Positions 43,459 through 52,107 of a stretch of DNA of 64,000 nucleotides are shown one piece after another. The position numbers and the translations under genes are program-made. Under the pieces are notes generated by a model. That model was not told the origin of the DNA. It worked only from the letters and a program-made list of their open reading frames with translations, and did not search any database. Origin of the DNA: Pseudomonas sp. 102515 (lineage in GTDB: Bacteria > Pseudomonadota > Gammaproteobacteria > Pseudomonadales > Pseudomonadaceae); NCBI RefSeq assembly GCF_031085165.1, contig NZ_JAVHTY010000002.1:1-64000 (forward strand). Direction: 5' to 3'. Every line of letters starts with the position of its first letter. The stretch's first letter is position 1.

Positions 43459-44499
43459 TCAGACGGCGGGACGGGGGGTTTCAGCCTTGGGCCGAAGCCA
43501 CCGCCGGGCGGAGATCCACGCCGGCGCCTCGAACAGACCGTTGATGCCGCGGGCTTCCAGCAGCTTGGCGATGGCCACTGGCACCAGGATGCCGAAGGCA
43601 CAGCCCGCGACGATGTGCAGCAGGCCGTCGTTGATGTGCAGGCCCTTGCTCAGCACGATGCGGGCACCGCTGCCGCTCAGCACGTGCATCACATAGATGG
43701 GCATGGACAGCGCCCCCAGGGTCAGCACCCACTGCAGCGGCCGCTGCGCCAGCACCATGCAGGTGGCGCTGACGAAGACGATGCCGTTCAGCGCCAGAAC
43801 CAGGGTGGCCAGGCCGCGATCGGTGTAGACCAGGCCCAGCAGGCCGTGGAACCAGTACTCCAGCACCACGAACAGCAGGCCCGAGCCCAGCATCACCCGG
43901 CTGGCCTGTTCCTCGATGGCCTGCTTGAAGTTGTTGAACCAGACGCCGAAGGCGAAGAACACGAAGTTCTGCGCGGTAAAGGTAAAGAAGAAGTCTTCCG
44001 GGCCGGCGTTCTGGAACAGATAGACCAGGGCGCCAAAGGCGAACACGGCGAAGAAGGCCAGCGGCTTGGCCCAGCGATAGGCGAGCATGGCCAAGCAGAA
44101 CACCAGGAACAGGGCATAGAGGAACCAGAATTGCTGGCGTGGCTCCCAGACCGTCAGGACTTCGCTGAAGCTGACGCCGCCATTGGTGTAGCGCGACATC
44201 AGCGCCTCCACCGAGCCCTGCAGCAGCGACCAGACCAGGAAGGGATAGACGATGGTATCGATCTTGTTCACCAGCAGGCCGCCGGTGCCGCGCTTGACGA
44301 AGGAGTTGTAGAAGAACAGGCCGGACAGGAAGAAGAACAGCGGCATGTGGAAGCTGTAGATGACGCTGTCCACCAGGCCGTGGAAGTCGGCGTCCTGGAG
44401 AATGCCGGCGTTGAGCAGGCCGCGGACGACATGGCCATAGACGACCAGCACGATGCCAATGGCCTTGGCATAGTCGACCCAGAGATTGCGAGTGTTCAT
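43459..44499 (-). CDS. Membrane acyltransferase (acyltransferase-3 family)
   Basis: An integral membrane protein of 346 residues with about ten hydrophobic segments. The N-terminus MNTRNLWVDYAKAIGIVLVVYGHVVRG holds the conserved Asp and the catalytic-type His of OafA/acyltransferase-3 proteins, and FHMPLFFFLSGLFF is the second family block. Such enzymes add acetyl or succinyl groups to surface glycans; the acceptor is unknown here and no glycan operon is adjacent. AAAGGA is 7-12 bases upstream. A 37-codon reading frame upstream overlaps its start. Confidence 0.85.
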   Translation of the reverse strand: MNTRNLWVDYAKAIGIVLVVYGHVVRGLLNAGILQDADFHGLVDSVIYSFHMPLFFFLSGLFFYNSFVKRGTGGLLVNKIDTIVYPFLVWSLLQGSVEALMSRYTNGGVSFSEVLTVWEPRQQFWFLYALFLVFCLAMLAYRWAKPLAFFAVFAFGALVYLFQNAGPEDFFFTFTAQNFVFFAFGVWFNNFKQAIEEQASRVMLGSGLLFVVLEYWFHGLLGLVYTDRGLATLVLALNGIVFVSATCMVLAQRPLQWVLTLGALSMPIYVMHVLSGSGARIVLSKGLHINDGLLHIVAGCAFGILVPVAIAKLLEARGINGLFEAPAWISARRWLRPKAETPRPAV

Positions 44500-44609
44500 T
44501 GAATGATCCTTTTCAAAAGAGAACCTGTGCCGCTAAAGCCAAGCGCTGGGGGCAAACGAAAGCATGGACGCTGCGGCGCCAAGGCGCGCATCGCGACAGG
44601 TTCGGTCAT
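44496..44609 (-). CDS. Possible 37-residue upstream ORF coupled to the acyltransferase
   Basis: On the minus strand an ATG at 44609, with GGGAG 7-11 bases before it, opens a frame of 37 codons whose TGA overlaps the ATG of the acyltransferase gene (ATGA, 44496-44499). The peptide starts MTEPVAMRALAPQRP and ends GSLLKRIIQ. It has no known domain. It may be a regulatory leader peptide or chance; the overlap and ribosome-binding site are the only support. Confidence 0.35.
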   Translation of the reverse strand: MTEPVAMRALAPQRPCFRLPPALGFSGTGSLLKRIIQ

Positions 44610-44785
44610 GGTAGGACTCCCGAAGGAACGACGTCCGTAAGTAGCCGGTTACAGGAAGGGGCTCCTTGCCCGCGTTCTGACCATGGCTATCTGCCATTGT
44701 TCATGGCTTGTTTCCGGCCATGCGTGAACGGGGCGACACTTTGGCCGCTCGAGGGGCGATTGTCCGACGAGCTGTAACCGGATGT

Positions 44786-45331
44786 TTAAAGTGAGTCTTT
44801 GACGAACTGCAGCTGCTTCTCCTTGAGCAGGGGTTCGTAGCGTGGCGAGGTGTAGATCAGCAGGACCTGTTTCCTGCGTGCCGCCTGGGCGCTGAATTTG
44901 TAGACGACGGTGTCGTGATCGAAGGCCAGATAGGCTTGGGCGTCGTCGTCCTGGGTCAGGCGCTCGAAGGCGGCGGCCGACGACTGGGAGGAGGGTTTGC
45001 CGTACTTCTGGGTGAGGCCTTCGGCGATCAGGAAGGACTGGGCCAAGGGCGTGACGATGGATAGACGCAGGAAGCGGCCATCGATGAAGAAGGCGCCGGC
45101 CTCGACCTTTTCACCGGCGAAGGTCAGGTCAGCGCATTCGAAATATTCGACGCCGACCACGTCGAGCTTGCGCGGCTGGAAGGTGCAGAGCTTTTTCGCC
45201 AGAAAGGCTTTCTGGTCGGTGCCGAAGGCGATCCCGGCGTAGCCGTCCACGGCCCGGGCCGGTGCGGGGACGAGCACCAGCAGCGCCAACAGAGGCGCAA
45301 GGAGAGGCGACAGGTAGGACCTGACGGTCAT
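44786..45331 (-). CDS. Exported hypothetical protein
   Basis: A 181-residue protein with a clear signal peptide (MTVRSYLSPLLAPLLALLVLVPAPARA), so periplasmic or secreted. The mature part starts VDGYAGIAFGTDQKAFLAKKLCTFQP and contains two Cys, which may pair. It looks like a small compact beta-rich domain; I recognise no family. I use the ATG at 45331, directly before the hydrophobic stretch; the frame extends to 45370. It lies upstream of the acyltransferase on the same strand, with a 286-base gap. Confidence 0.72.
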   Translation of the reverse strand: MTVRSYLSPLLAPLLALLVLVPAPARAVDGYAGIAFGTDQKAFLAKKLCTFQPRKLDVVGVEYFECADLTFAGEKVEAGAFFIDGRFLRLSIVTPLAQSFLIAEGLTQKYGKPSSQSSAAAFERLTQDDDAQAYLAFDHDTVVYKFSAQAARRKQVLLIYTSPRYEPLLKEKQLQFVKDSL

Positions 45332-45451
45332 GGTGATCCGGATTCCCTTCACGAAGGCCTGCAGGCCCACTCAACCCGACGGATGCTAGAAGCTCCGCCG
45401 GGGCTTTGCCACCGCTGTCGACGGCTTTTGTCGAGGGGTTCAGGGTTGGCG

Positions 45452-45589
45452 TCAGGCGATGCCGGGCGGGATCTGGTCCTTGCCGTAATCCTTGAGCTTT
45501 TCCAGGTTTTCCGGCTTCTGGTGCTCGGGGACGTCGTCGCCGTCAGCGGGGGTGTCCAGGGGTTCCTGATCGCGGGTGTCTTCGCTCAT
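45452..45589 (-). CDS. Small acidic hypothetical protein
   Basis: A 45-residue acidic peptide, beginning MSEDTRDQEPLDTPADG and ending DYGKDQIPPGIA. GAGAGC lies 6-11 bases before its ATG at 45589. It sits between the MATE gene (upstream, same strand) and the exported protein. Acidic, proline-rich small proteins of this kind occur in pseudomonads without known function. No motif is visible. Confidence 0.5.
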   Translation of the reverse strand: MSEDTRDQEPLDTPADGDDVPEHQKPENLEKLKDYGKDQIPPGIA

Positions 45590-45654
45590 GGCAGCGCTCT
45601 CGGCAGGGGGATGTCCGACTTTGAGGGAGGTGCCGACCCTGCGGTTCCGCAGGA

Positions 45655-47007
45655 TCAGCCGCTGCCGTTGTCCGTGAGCCAGCCTTCGCGCCGGGCCAGG
45701 CGCCAGGCGAGCAGCGCGGAGATCAGGCCGCGCAGCGCCATGAAGGCGAGAAAGGCCAGCCACAGGCCGTGATTGCCGAGGCCACGCAGCAAGCCGCCGA
45801 GCGGCAGCGCCAGCAGCAGGGCCAGCAGCATCGAGTTGCGCATCTCCCGGGCGCGGGTGGCGCCGATGAAGAGGCCGTCCAGCAGGTAGCTGACCATGGC
45901 GATCAGCGGCAGCACGGCGAGATAGGGTAGATAGGTGTGAGCGGCCTGGCGTACTGCGGCGATGTCGCTCTGCAGGGCGACGAAGAGATCGCCGCCCAGG
46001 GCGAAGGCCAGGGCGAAGCCGAGGCTGGCCAGCAGCGACCAGCCGCCGGCGATCACCAGCACCCGGCGCAGGGTGGCGCCCTCGCGCGCGCCCAGGGCGT
46101 GGCCGGCCAGGGCCTCCACGGCATGGGCGAGGCCGTCGAGGGCGAAGGCGGTGACCAGCAGGCCATTGAGCAGCAGGGCGTTGACCGCCACCGTGGTCTC
46201 GCCCAACTGGGCGCCCTGGGCGGCGAACAGCAGGAACACCGCCTGCAGCGCCAGGGAGCGGATGAAGATATCGCGATTCACCGCCAGCAGCGGCCGCCAG
46301 CTGGCGAGCTGGCGCAGCGCCAGACGGTCGATCCGGCCGGGCCACCGCCGCAGGCGACGCAGCACCAGCCAGAGGCCGAGCAGCATGCCGCTCCATTCCG
46401 CCAGGACCGAAGCCAGGGCGATGCCCTGCACCCCGGCGCCGAGGCCGAGCACGAAGCCGGTCACCAGCAGCAGGTTCAGGGCATTGGTGGTGAGCAGCAG
46501 CACCAGCGGTGTGCGTGCATCCTGGGTGCCGAGCAGCCAGCCGATCACCGCGTAGCTGAGCAGCGCCGCGGGCAGGCCGAGCAGGCGCAGGTGCAGGAAG
46601 CGCGCGGCCAGGTCGGCGAAGGCGGGATCCAGGCCGAGCCAGGCGAGCAGCGGTTCCAGCGCCAGGCTGGCGGCCAGCAGCAGGAGTACCGACAGGCCCA
46701 GTCCCAGCAGGGCGGCCTGCAAGAGGATCTGGCGCAGGGCCGCCCCGTCACGGCGCCCGCTGGCCTGGGCGGCGAAGCCAGTGGTGCCCATGCGCAGGAA
46801 GCCGAGGATGCCGAGCAGGGCAGTGTAGCAGGCGCCGCCCATGGCCACCGCGGCGAGCTGGCGGGCTTCCGGCAGATGGCCGGCGATGGCGCTGTCGACC
46901 AGGGTCACCAGCGGCACGCTGAGATTGGACAGGATCATCGGCGCGGCCAGGGCCCAGACGCGGCGATGCAGCAGGGGATGACGCCAGTCGGCAAGCAGGG
47001 TGGACAT
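45655..47007 (-). CDS. MATE-family efflux transporter (DinF type)
   Basis: An inner-membrane antiporter of 450 residues with about twelve hydrophobic segments in two repeats. The N-terminal MILSNLSVPLVTLVDSAIAGHLPEARQLAAVAMGG block is characteristic of the DinF branch. Substrates are probably cationic or organic compounds exported in exchange for Na+ or H+. It is followed by a small acidic gene and preceded (upstream) by the pcp gene on the same strand. Confidence 0.9.
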   Translation of the reverse strand: MSTLLADWRHPLLHRRVWALAAPMILSNLSVPLVTLVDSAIAGHLPEARQLAAVAMGGACYTALLGILGFLRMGTTGFAAQASGRRDGAALRQILLQAALLGLGLSVLLLLAASLALEPLLAWLGLDPAFADLAARFLHLRLLGLPAALLSYAVIGWLLGTQDARTPLVLLLTTNALNLLLVTGFVLGLGAGVQGIALASVLAEWSGMLLGLWLVLRRLRRWPGRIDRLALRQLASWRPLLAVNRDIFIRSLALQAVFLLFAAQGAQLGETTVAVNALLLNGLLVTAFALDGLAHAVEALAGHALGAREGATLRRVLVIAGGWSLLASLGFALAFALGGDLFVALQSDIAAVRQAAHTYLPYLAVLPLIAMVSYLLDGLFIGATRAREMRNSMLLALLLALPLGGLLRGLGNHGLWLAFLAFMALRGLISALLAWRLARREGWLTDNGSG

Positions 47008-47086
47008 GGGCTAATCGCAGCGGCAGCGGAGGGCGCATTGTAGGCCAGGCGGACCGGGTGGTCCTCCGCCGCATCGCCTGCGGGCG

Positions 47087-47725
47087 TCAGTCCAGTTGGC
47101 CGCCGCCCTCGCGCAGGTCCGCCTGGGTGGTCGCCGCGCAGGCGAGCGCCAGGCGCAGGCCGGCGACCAGGGTCTCCAGGGCCATGGACGGCACCCCGGG
47201 CTGGTGTGCGGCCTGGGCCGGCAGGTAGGGGATATGGATAAAGCCGCCGCGTACCCCGGTGCCCTGCAGGCGATGCAGCAGGCCGTAGAAGACGTGGTTG
47301 CAGACGAAGGTACCGGCGGTCTGGGACACCGCCGCGGGGATGCCGGCGTCGCGCAGGACTCGGGTCATGGCCTTGATCGGCAGGGTGCTGAAATAGGCCG
47401 CGGGGCCGCCGGCCACCACCGGTTCGTCGATGGGCTGGCGACCGGCGTTATCGGGGATGCGGGCATCGTCGACGTTGATGGCGATGCGTTCCAGCGACAG
47501 TTCGGCACGCCCGCCGGCCTGGCCGACCGCCACCACCAGGGTCGGGCGATGGCGGTCGAGCAGTTCATCCAGCGTCCTGAGCGCGGCGCCGAATTCGGTC
47601 GGCAGCTGCGCCGCGACCACCGGCAGGTCGCCGAGGCGCTCTCCGTCCAGCCGGCGCGCGGCCTCCCAGGAGGGGTTGAGGGCCTCGCCGCCGAAGGGCG
47701 CGAAGCCGGTGAGCAACAGGGTCAT
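47087..47725 (-). CDS. pcp: Pyroglutamyl peptidase I
   Basis: Cysteine peptidase (C15) that removes N-terminal pyroglutamate from peptides. 212 residues. The triad is visible: Glu in [17 protein letters not shown], Cys in [14 protein letters not shown], His in [11 protein letters not shown] use the ATG at 47725 ([13 protein letters not shown]), with GAGGTG upstream. It lies 8 bases after the DUF979 gene on the same strand and across from pxpABC, so it supplies 5-oxoproline to the same pathway. Confidence 0.95.
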   Translation of the reverse strand: MTLLLTGFAPFGGEALNPSWEAARRLDGERLGDLPVVAAQLPTEFGAALRTLDELLDRHRPTLVVAVGQAGGRAELSLERIAINVDDARIPDNAGRQPIDEPVVAGGPAAYFSTLPIKAMTRVLRDAGIPAAVSQTAGTFVCNHVFYGLLHRLQGTGVRGGFIHIPYLPAQAAHQPGVPSMALETLVAGLRLALACAATTQADLREGGGQLD

Positions 47726-47733
47726 GGAACACC

Positions 47734-48684
47734 TCACATCAGCAGATAGAGCAGCACCACGTTGCAGGCCAGCACCGCCAGGGCGGTGGGGACCTGGGCC
47801 TTGATCACGGCGTTCTTGTCGTCCAGTTCCAGCAGGGCCGCCGGCACGATGTTGAAATTGGCCGCCATGGGCGTCATCAGGGTGCCGCAGTAGCCGGAGA
47901 ACATGCCGATGGCGGCCATCACCGCCGGATCGGCGTGGTAGACGCCCACCAGCACCGGCACGCCGATGCCGCCGGTCATCACCGGGAAGGCGGCGAAGCC
48001 GTTGCCCATGATGACGGTGAAGGCGGCCATGCCCACCACATAGACCACCACCGCCACCAGGCGCAGGTCGAGGGCCACGTAGGCGGTGGCCAGGTGCGCC
48101 ACCGCCTTGCCGACGCCGGCGTCGGTGAAGACCAGACCCAGCATGGCCAGGGCCTGGGGCAGTACCAGCGACCAGCCGAGGGCATCGGTCAGGCGGCGCG
48201 ACTCGCGCATCGCCTGGATCGGGGTGTCACGGGTCAGCCAGCAGGCCAGCGCCAGGGCCACCAGGGCGCCCAGGCCGAGGGAGACGAAGGTGACGTTCTT
48301 GGGATCGAGCAGGGGCAGGCCGGCGATCTGCACGTCCTTGAGCAGCACGCTGCCGATCACCGTCACCACGGGAATGGCCAGGGCCGGAATGAACAGGCGA
48401 TTGCCCAGGCGGCCGGCGCTGGCGCGGGTCTCGCGCTCGGGGCGACTGGCGTGGTGACCGCTGCCCACCGCGCCGCAGCCGGCCAGCACGGCCATCAGCA
48501 GCACCCCGGCGCCCACCCAGGCCGGCGGCAGGCGATCGCCGATCAGGAAGACCAGGCTGAACAGGCCCCAGAACAGGCCGCTGGTCCAGCGCTTGGGATG
48601 GTGACGATCGGCCAGGGTCATGACCGCGGTCAGCGCCAGGATAGCGCCAGCCAGCCAGAACAGGTACTGGATCGACAGGATCAT
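47734..48684 (-). CDS. DUF979 membrane protein (candidate 5-oxoproline permease part)
   Basis: An integral membrane protein of 316 residues with about nine hydrophobic segments ([22 protein letters not shown]..., [53 protein letters not shown]). This conserved block marks DUF979. It overlaps the DUF969 gene by ATGA (48681-48684) and is followed by pcp, so it is co-expressed with a pyroglutamyl peptidase. The inferred role is uptake of pyroglutamate or pyroglutamyl peptides together with DUF969; there is no direct motif evidence for transport. Confidence 0.85.
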   Translation of the reverse strand: MILSIQYLFWLAGAILALTAVMTLADRHHPKRWTSGLFWGLFSLVFLIGDRLPPAWVGAGVLLMAVLAGCGAVGSGHHASRPERETRASAGRLGNRLFIPALAIPVVTVIGSVLLKDVQIAGLPLLDPKNVTFVSLGLGALVALALACWLTRDTPIQAMRESRRLTDALGWSLVLPQALAMLGLVFTDAGVGKAVAHLATAYVALDLRLVAVVVYVVGMAAFTVIMGNGFAAFPVMTGGIGVPVLVGVYHADPAVMAAIGMFSGYCGTLMTPMAANFNIVPAALLELDDKNAVIKAQVPTALAVLACNVVLLYLLM

Positions 48685-49388
48685 GGCTGGCCCTCCTTGC
48701 TCGCGCTCAGCTCGCGATAGAGCTGGCGATCGAAGCGGTGCAGGCGCAGGGCATGGATGAAGAAGGCGCAGAGCGCGGTGGGAATGCCCCAGAGGGCGAT
48801 GTGCAGGGGTTCGACATCGAGTCCGGCGCCGAGCAGGAAGGTATGCATCAGGGCGATGGCGCCAAAGGCGACGAAGATGTCCTCGCCAAAGAACAGCCCG
48901 ACGTTGTCGGTGGCGGCGCAAAAGGCCAGCAGCCGCTGGCGCAGGGCCTCGGGCAGGCGGCCATGGCGTTTCTCGGCGGTGCCTTCGGCCATGGGCGCCA
49001 GCAGCGGCCGGACCATCTGCGGATGACCACCGAGGCTGGTCAGACCCAGGGCCGCGGTGGTCTCGCGGACGAACAGGTAGAAGATCAGCAGGCGGCCGAC
49101 GGTGGCGTTGCGAAAGCGGGCGATCCAGTTCTGCGCATGCAGGCGCAGGCCGTGGCGTTCGAGCAGGCCGATCACCGCCAGCGGCAGCAGGATGATCAGC
49201 GGCAGGGCGCGCGCCTTGATGAAGCCGGTGCCGATGGCGGCGAGCAGCGCCTCGGGGCTGAACTGGGCGGCGAGTCCGGTGGCCACGGCGGCCAGGGCGA
49301 CGACCAGCAGCGGATTGAATCTCAGCACGAAGCCGACCACGATGACCAGCACGCCCAGCAGCGGCCAGAGGTTGACGGTGGTTTGCAT
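48681..49388 (-). CDS. DUF969 membrane protein
   Basis: An integral membrane protein of 235 residues with about six hydrophobic segments: MQTTVNLWPLLGVLVIVVGFVLRFNPLLVVALAAVATGL, RALPLIILLPLAVIGLLERHGL, and the DNVGLFFGEDIFVAFGAIALMH block typical of DUF969. I use the ATG at 49388, because GGAGAC is 9-14 bases upstream and the first helix starts there. First gene of the DUF969-DUF979-pcp operon; divergent from the LysR gene across 272 bases. Confidence 0.87.
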   Translation of the reverse strand: MQTTVNLWPLLGVLVIVVGFVLRFNPLLVVALAAVATGLAAQFSPEALLAAIGTGFIKARALPLIILLPLAVIGLLERHGLRLHAQNWIARFRNATVGRLLIFYLFVRETTAALGLTSLGGHPQMVRPLLAPMAEGTAEKRHGRLPEALRQRLLAFCAATDNVGLFFGEDIFVAFGAIALMHTFLLGAGLDVEPLHIALWGIPTALCAFFIHALRLHRFDRQLYRELSASKEGQP

Positions 49389-49446
49389 AGGTGGATGTCT
49401 CCAGCGGGTCCACCGCGCTCCGGGCAGACGGTGCGGCGGACGGTAG

Positions 49447-49492
49447 GAAGCCGCGTGCGGCTTCGGCTGATCCAGGCAGTGCCCGTGGCACG
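49447..49492. promoter_or_regulatory. Candidate operator dyads in the DUF969/LysR divergent region
   Basis: Two perfect dyads: GAAGCCGC-GT-GCGGCTTC (49447-49464) and GTGCC-CGT-GGCAC (49480-49492). Divergent promoters next to a LysR gene often carry its binding site. I cannot tell whether either fits the T-N11-A pattern of this regulator. Confidence 0.35.
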
Positions 49493-49660
49493 GCTCGTTA
49501 TTGTTGTCGGGCGTCCTATGACGTGGCGCCGGCTGGCATCTTTCGCCGCCGGTGGAGGTGGCGTCCAGCAAATAAAACTGTTCGCCGCCGATAGGGAAAA
49601 GCGGGGCAGACAAGACCGCCGGTGGGGGTAAAGTGGCGGGATAGCCTTGTCGAGGTCTCC

Positions 49661-50581
49661 ATGAATCTGCGCTTTCTCGATACCTTCGTCTGGGTCGCCC
49701 GCCTGGGCAGTTTCCGCCTGACGGCGGAAAAGCTGTCCACCACCCAGGCGGCCATCTCCAGTCGCATCGCCGTGCTGGAGAGCGAACTGGGCGTGCAACT
49801 GTTCCTGCGCGATTCCCGCGGCGTGAGCCTGACCGCCGAGGGTCATCGGGTACTGGGCTACGCCGAGCGAATGCTGGCCACCCAGCGCGAGCTGCACGAG
49901 GCCTTGGGCCATGGCCAGGCCCTGGAGGGCCGCCTGCGCATCGGGGTGATGGATACGGTGATCCACAGCTGGCTGGACCAGCTGATCGCCGCGGTCACCC
50001 AGACCTATCCGGCCATCGAGCTGGAGCTGACCGCGGACACGGCGCTGAATCTGGCCGAGCAACTGGCGCGGGGTCAGCTCGACCTGATCTTCCAGACCGA
50101 TCTGCTGCGCGCCGAGGGCATCCGCAATCTGCACCTGGCCAGCTATCCGGTACGCTGGCTGGTGGCCAGCGACAGCCATCTGGCGCGACCCTATGCGAGT
50201 CTCGCGGAGCTGGCCGGTGAGCGGCTGATCACCTTTTCCCGCCATTCGCGCCCGCACCAGGACATCCTCGGCCTCTTGCAGCGTGAGGGCATCGCCGAAC
50301 CGCGGGTCTGCTGCATCAATTCGGTGGCGGCCATCATCAAGCTGATGGGCGAGGGCTTCGGCATCGGCGCCCTGCCGCCGGCACTGGTGATCGAGGAATT
50401 GGCCCGCGGCAGTCTCATGCCTTTGCCGCTGGCCGGACCGCCGCCCTTCGATGTCCAGGCCAGCTGGCATGGCGGCGCCGGCTTGGCGCTGAGCGAAGCG
50501 GTGGTGGCCCTGAGCCAGACCGTAGTGGCCGATTGGTGCGCGCGCCTGGGCCCTGAGCGCGCCTTGCCGGTGCTGGTCTAG
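49661..50581 (+). CDS. LysR-family regulator of the pyroglutamate locus
   Basis: A 306-residue regulator with an N-terminal winged helix (MNLRFLDTFVWVARLGSFRLTAEKLSTTQAAISSRIAVLE) and a ligand-binding domain of LysR type. I use the ATG at 49661 with GAGG 7-10 bases upstream; the frame extends to 49622. It is divergent from DUF969-DUF979-pcp and directly precedes pxpABC, so it probably controls both arms. 5-oxoproline or glutamate as effector is inference. Confidence 0.88.
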   Translation: MNLRFLDTFVWVARLGSFRLTAEKLSTTQAAISSRIAVLESELGVQLFLRDSRGVSLTAEGHRVLGYAERMLATQRELHEALGHGQALEGRLRIGVMDTVIHSWLDQLIAAVTQTYPAIELELTADTALNLAEQLARGQLDLIFQTDLLRAEGIRNLHLASYPVRWLVASDSHLARPYASLAELAGERLITFSRHSRPHQDILGLLQREGIAEPRVCCINSVAAIIKLMGEGFGIGALPPALVIEELARGSLMPLPLAGPPPFDVQASWHGGAGLALSEAVVALSQTVVADWCARLGPERALPVLV

Positions 50582-50686
50582 CCCTGGTGTTTCAACGCCT
50601 TCTTATCGCCAGCGCCTGGAATCTTTTGTTGGACAGCAGCGCCCTGGCTTTCCGACACTCGAAGCTCTTCCTCAGAGGATCCTGTC

Positions 50687-51433
50687 ATGCCCGCTCGCCT
50701 GCTGCTCAATTGCGATTCCGGTGAAAGCTACGGTGCCTGGTCCATGGGCGACGATGCCCATGCCATTCCCCTGGTCGACCAGGCCAACCTGGCCTGCGGC
50801 TTCCATGCCGCCGATCCCCTGACCATGCAACGCGCCGTGACCCTGGCGGTGGCCAATGACGTGCAGATCGGCGCCCATCCGGCCTATCCCGATCTGGTGG
50901 GTTTCGGCCGGCGGCCCATGGCCTGCACCCCGGCCGAGGTGGAAGCCATGATCCTCTACCAGATCGGCGCCCTGGACGCCTTCTGCCGCGCCGCGGGCGT
51001 GCGCGTCGAGTACGTGAAGCCCCATGGCGCCCTCTATAACGCTTTGGTCAAGGACGATGCCCTGCTGAGCGCCGCGCTCTCCGCCTGCGCCCGCTATCGC
51101 CAGGGATTGCCGCTGATGGTGCTGGCCAAGGCCGACAACGACCGCGAGCGCCGGCTGGCCGAAGCCGCCGGGGTGCCGTTGCTGCTGGAAGCCTTCGCCG
51201 ATCGTGCCTATCTGGCCGACGGTTCCCTGGCCCCGCGTGGCCAGGTCGGCGCCGTCCATCACGATCCCGAACGCATCCTCGCCCAGGCCGTCGCCATCGC
51301 CCGGCGCGAAGACTTTCCCGGCTTCGATGGCCAACCCATGCGACTACAGGCCGACAGCCTCTGCGTGCATGGCGACAATGCCGAATCCCTGGCGGTGCTG
51401 CGCCGGCTGCGCGCGGCACTGGACGCCCTATGA
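50687..51433 (+). CDS. pxpA: 5-oxoprolinase subunit A
   Basis: Part of the ATP-dependent PxpABC enzyme that opens 5-oxoproline to glutamate. The 248-residue LamB/YcsF-type protein starts with MPARLLLNCDSGESYGAW, followed by NLACGFHAADP, QIGAHPAYPDLVGFGRR and EYVKPHGALYN, the family signatures. First gene of pxpABC; it overlaps pxpB by ATGA. GGATCC-type spacing before the ATG includes AGAGGA. It lies 105 bases after the LysR gene. Confidence 0.94.
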   Translation: MPARLLLNCDSGESYGAWSMGDDAHAIPLVDQANLACGFHAADPLTMQRAVTLAVANDVQIGAHPAYPDLVGFGRRPMACTPAEVEAMILYQIGALDAFCRAAGVRVEYVKPHGALYNALVKDDALLSAALSACARYRQGLPLMVLAKADNDRERRLAEAAGVPLLLEAFADRAYLADGSLAPRGQVGAVHHDPERILAQAVAIARREDFPGFDGQPMRLQADSLCVHGDNAESLAVLRRLRAALDAL

Positions 51434-52107
51434 TCGTCTGCAAACCCTTCGGCGTCGCGGCGCTGCTGCTCGAACTGGCCGAACAGCCCGATGCCGAGCT
51501 GCCCCCGCGCATCGCTCGCCTGGGCGAACGGATTCGTCAGCGCTTCGGCGCGGCGGTGACCGATCTGGTGGCAGGCTGGACCAGCCTGCTGGTGCACTAC
51601 GATCCCCTGCGACTGACCTTGGCCGAGCTGCAGGCCGGACTCGACCCCTTGCTGGCCGACTGGCCGGGCGCCGCGCAGGCGGGCGAGGGCGGGCGTCTGC
51701 ACCAGGTGCCGACCCTCTATGCCGGACCCGATCTGGCCGAGGTGGCCGAGCGCTGTGGCCTGAGCGAGAGCGAGGTCATCGCCCTGCACTGCGGTCGTGA
51801 CTATCAGGTGGGCGCCATCGGCTTCATGCCGGGCTTCGCCTTTCTTGGCGAACTGCACGAGCGCCTGGCGCTGCCGCGGCGCAGCACGCCGCGCACCAGC
51901 GTGCCCGCCGGCAGCCTGGCCATCGCCGAGCGCCAGACCGCGGTCTATCCGCAGGCCTCGCCGGGCGGCTGGAATCTCATCGGCCGCTGCCTGTGGACGG
52001 TCTTCGATGCCCGGGCCGAGCCGCCGTGCCTGCTGGCGCCAGGAGACCGGGTGCGCTTCGTGCCCGTCGACGAAGCCGCCTTTCGTGCCCAGGGAGGTCA
52101 GCCATGA
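51430..52107 (+). CDS. pxpB: 5-oxoprolinase subunit B
   Basis: KipI-type subunit, 225 residues. Family markers are GRDYQVGAIGFMPGFAFLGELHERLALPRRSTPRTSVPAGSLAIAERQTAVYPQASPGGWNLIG (several separate short blocks). It overlaps pxpA and pxpC by four bases each, so all three are translated as a unit and are expected to form one complex. Confidence 0.93.
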   Translation: MIVCKPFGVAALLLELAEQPDAELPPRIARLGERIRQRFGAAVTDLVAGWTSLLVHYDPLRLTLAELQAGLDPLLADWPGAAQAGEGGRLHQVPTLYAGPDLAEVAERCGLSESEVIALHCGRDYQVGAIGFMPGFAFLGELHERLALPRRSTPRTSVPAGSLAIAERQTAVYPQASPGGWNLIGRCLWTVFDARAEPPCLLAPGDRVRFVPVDEAAFRAQGGQP

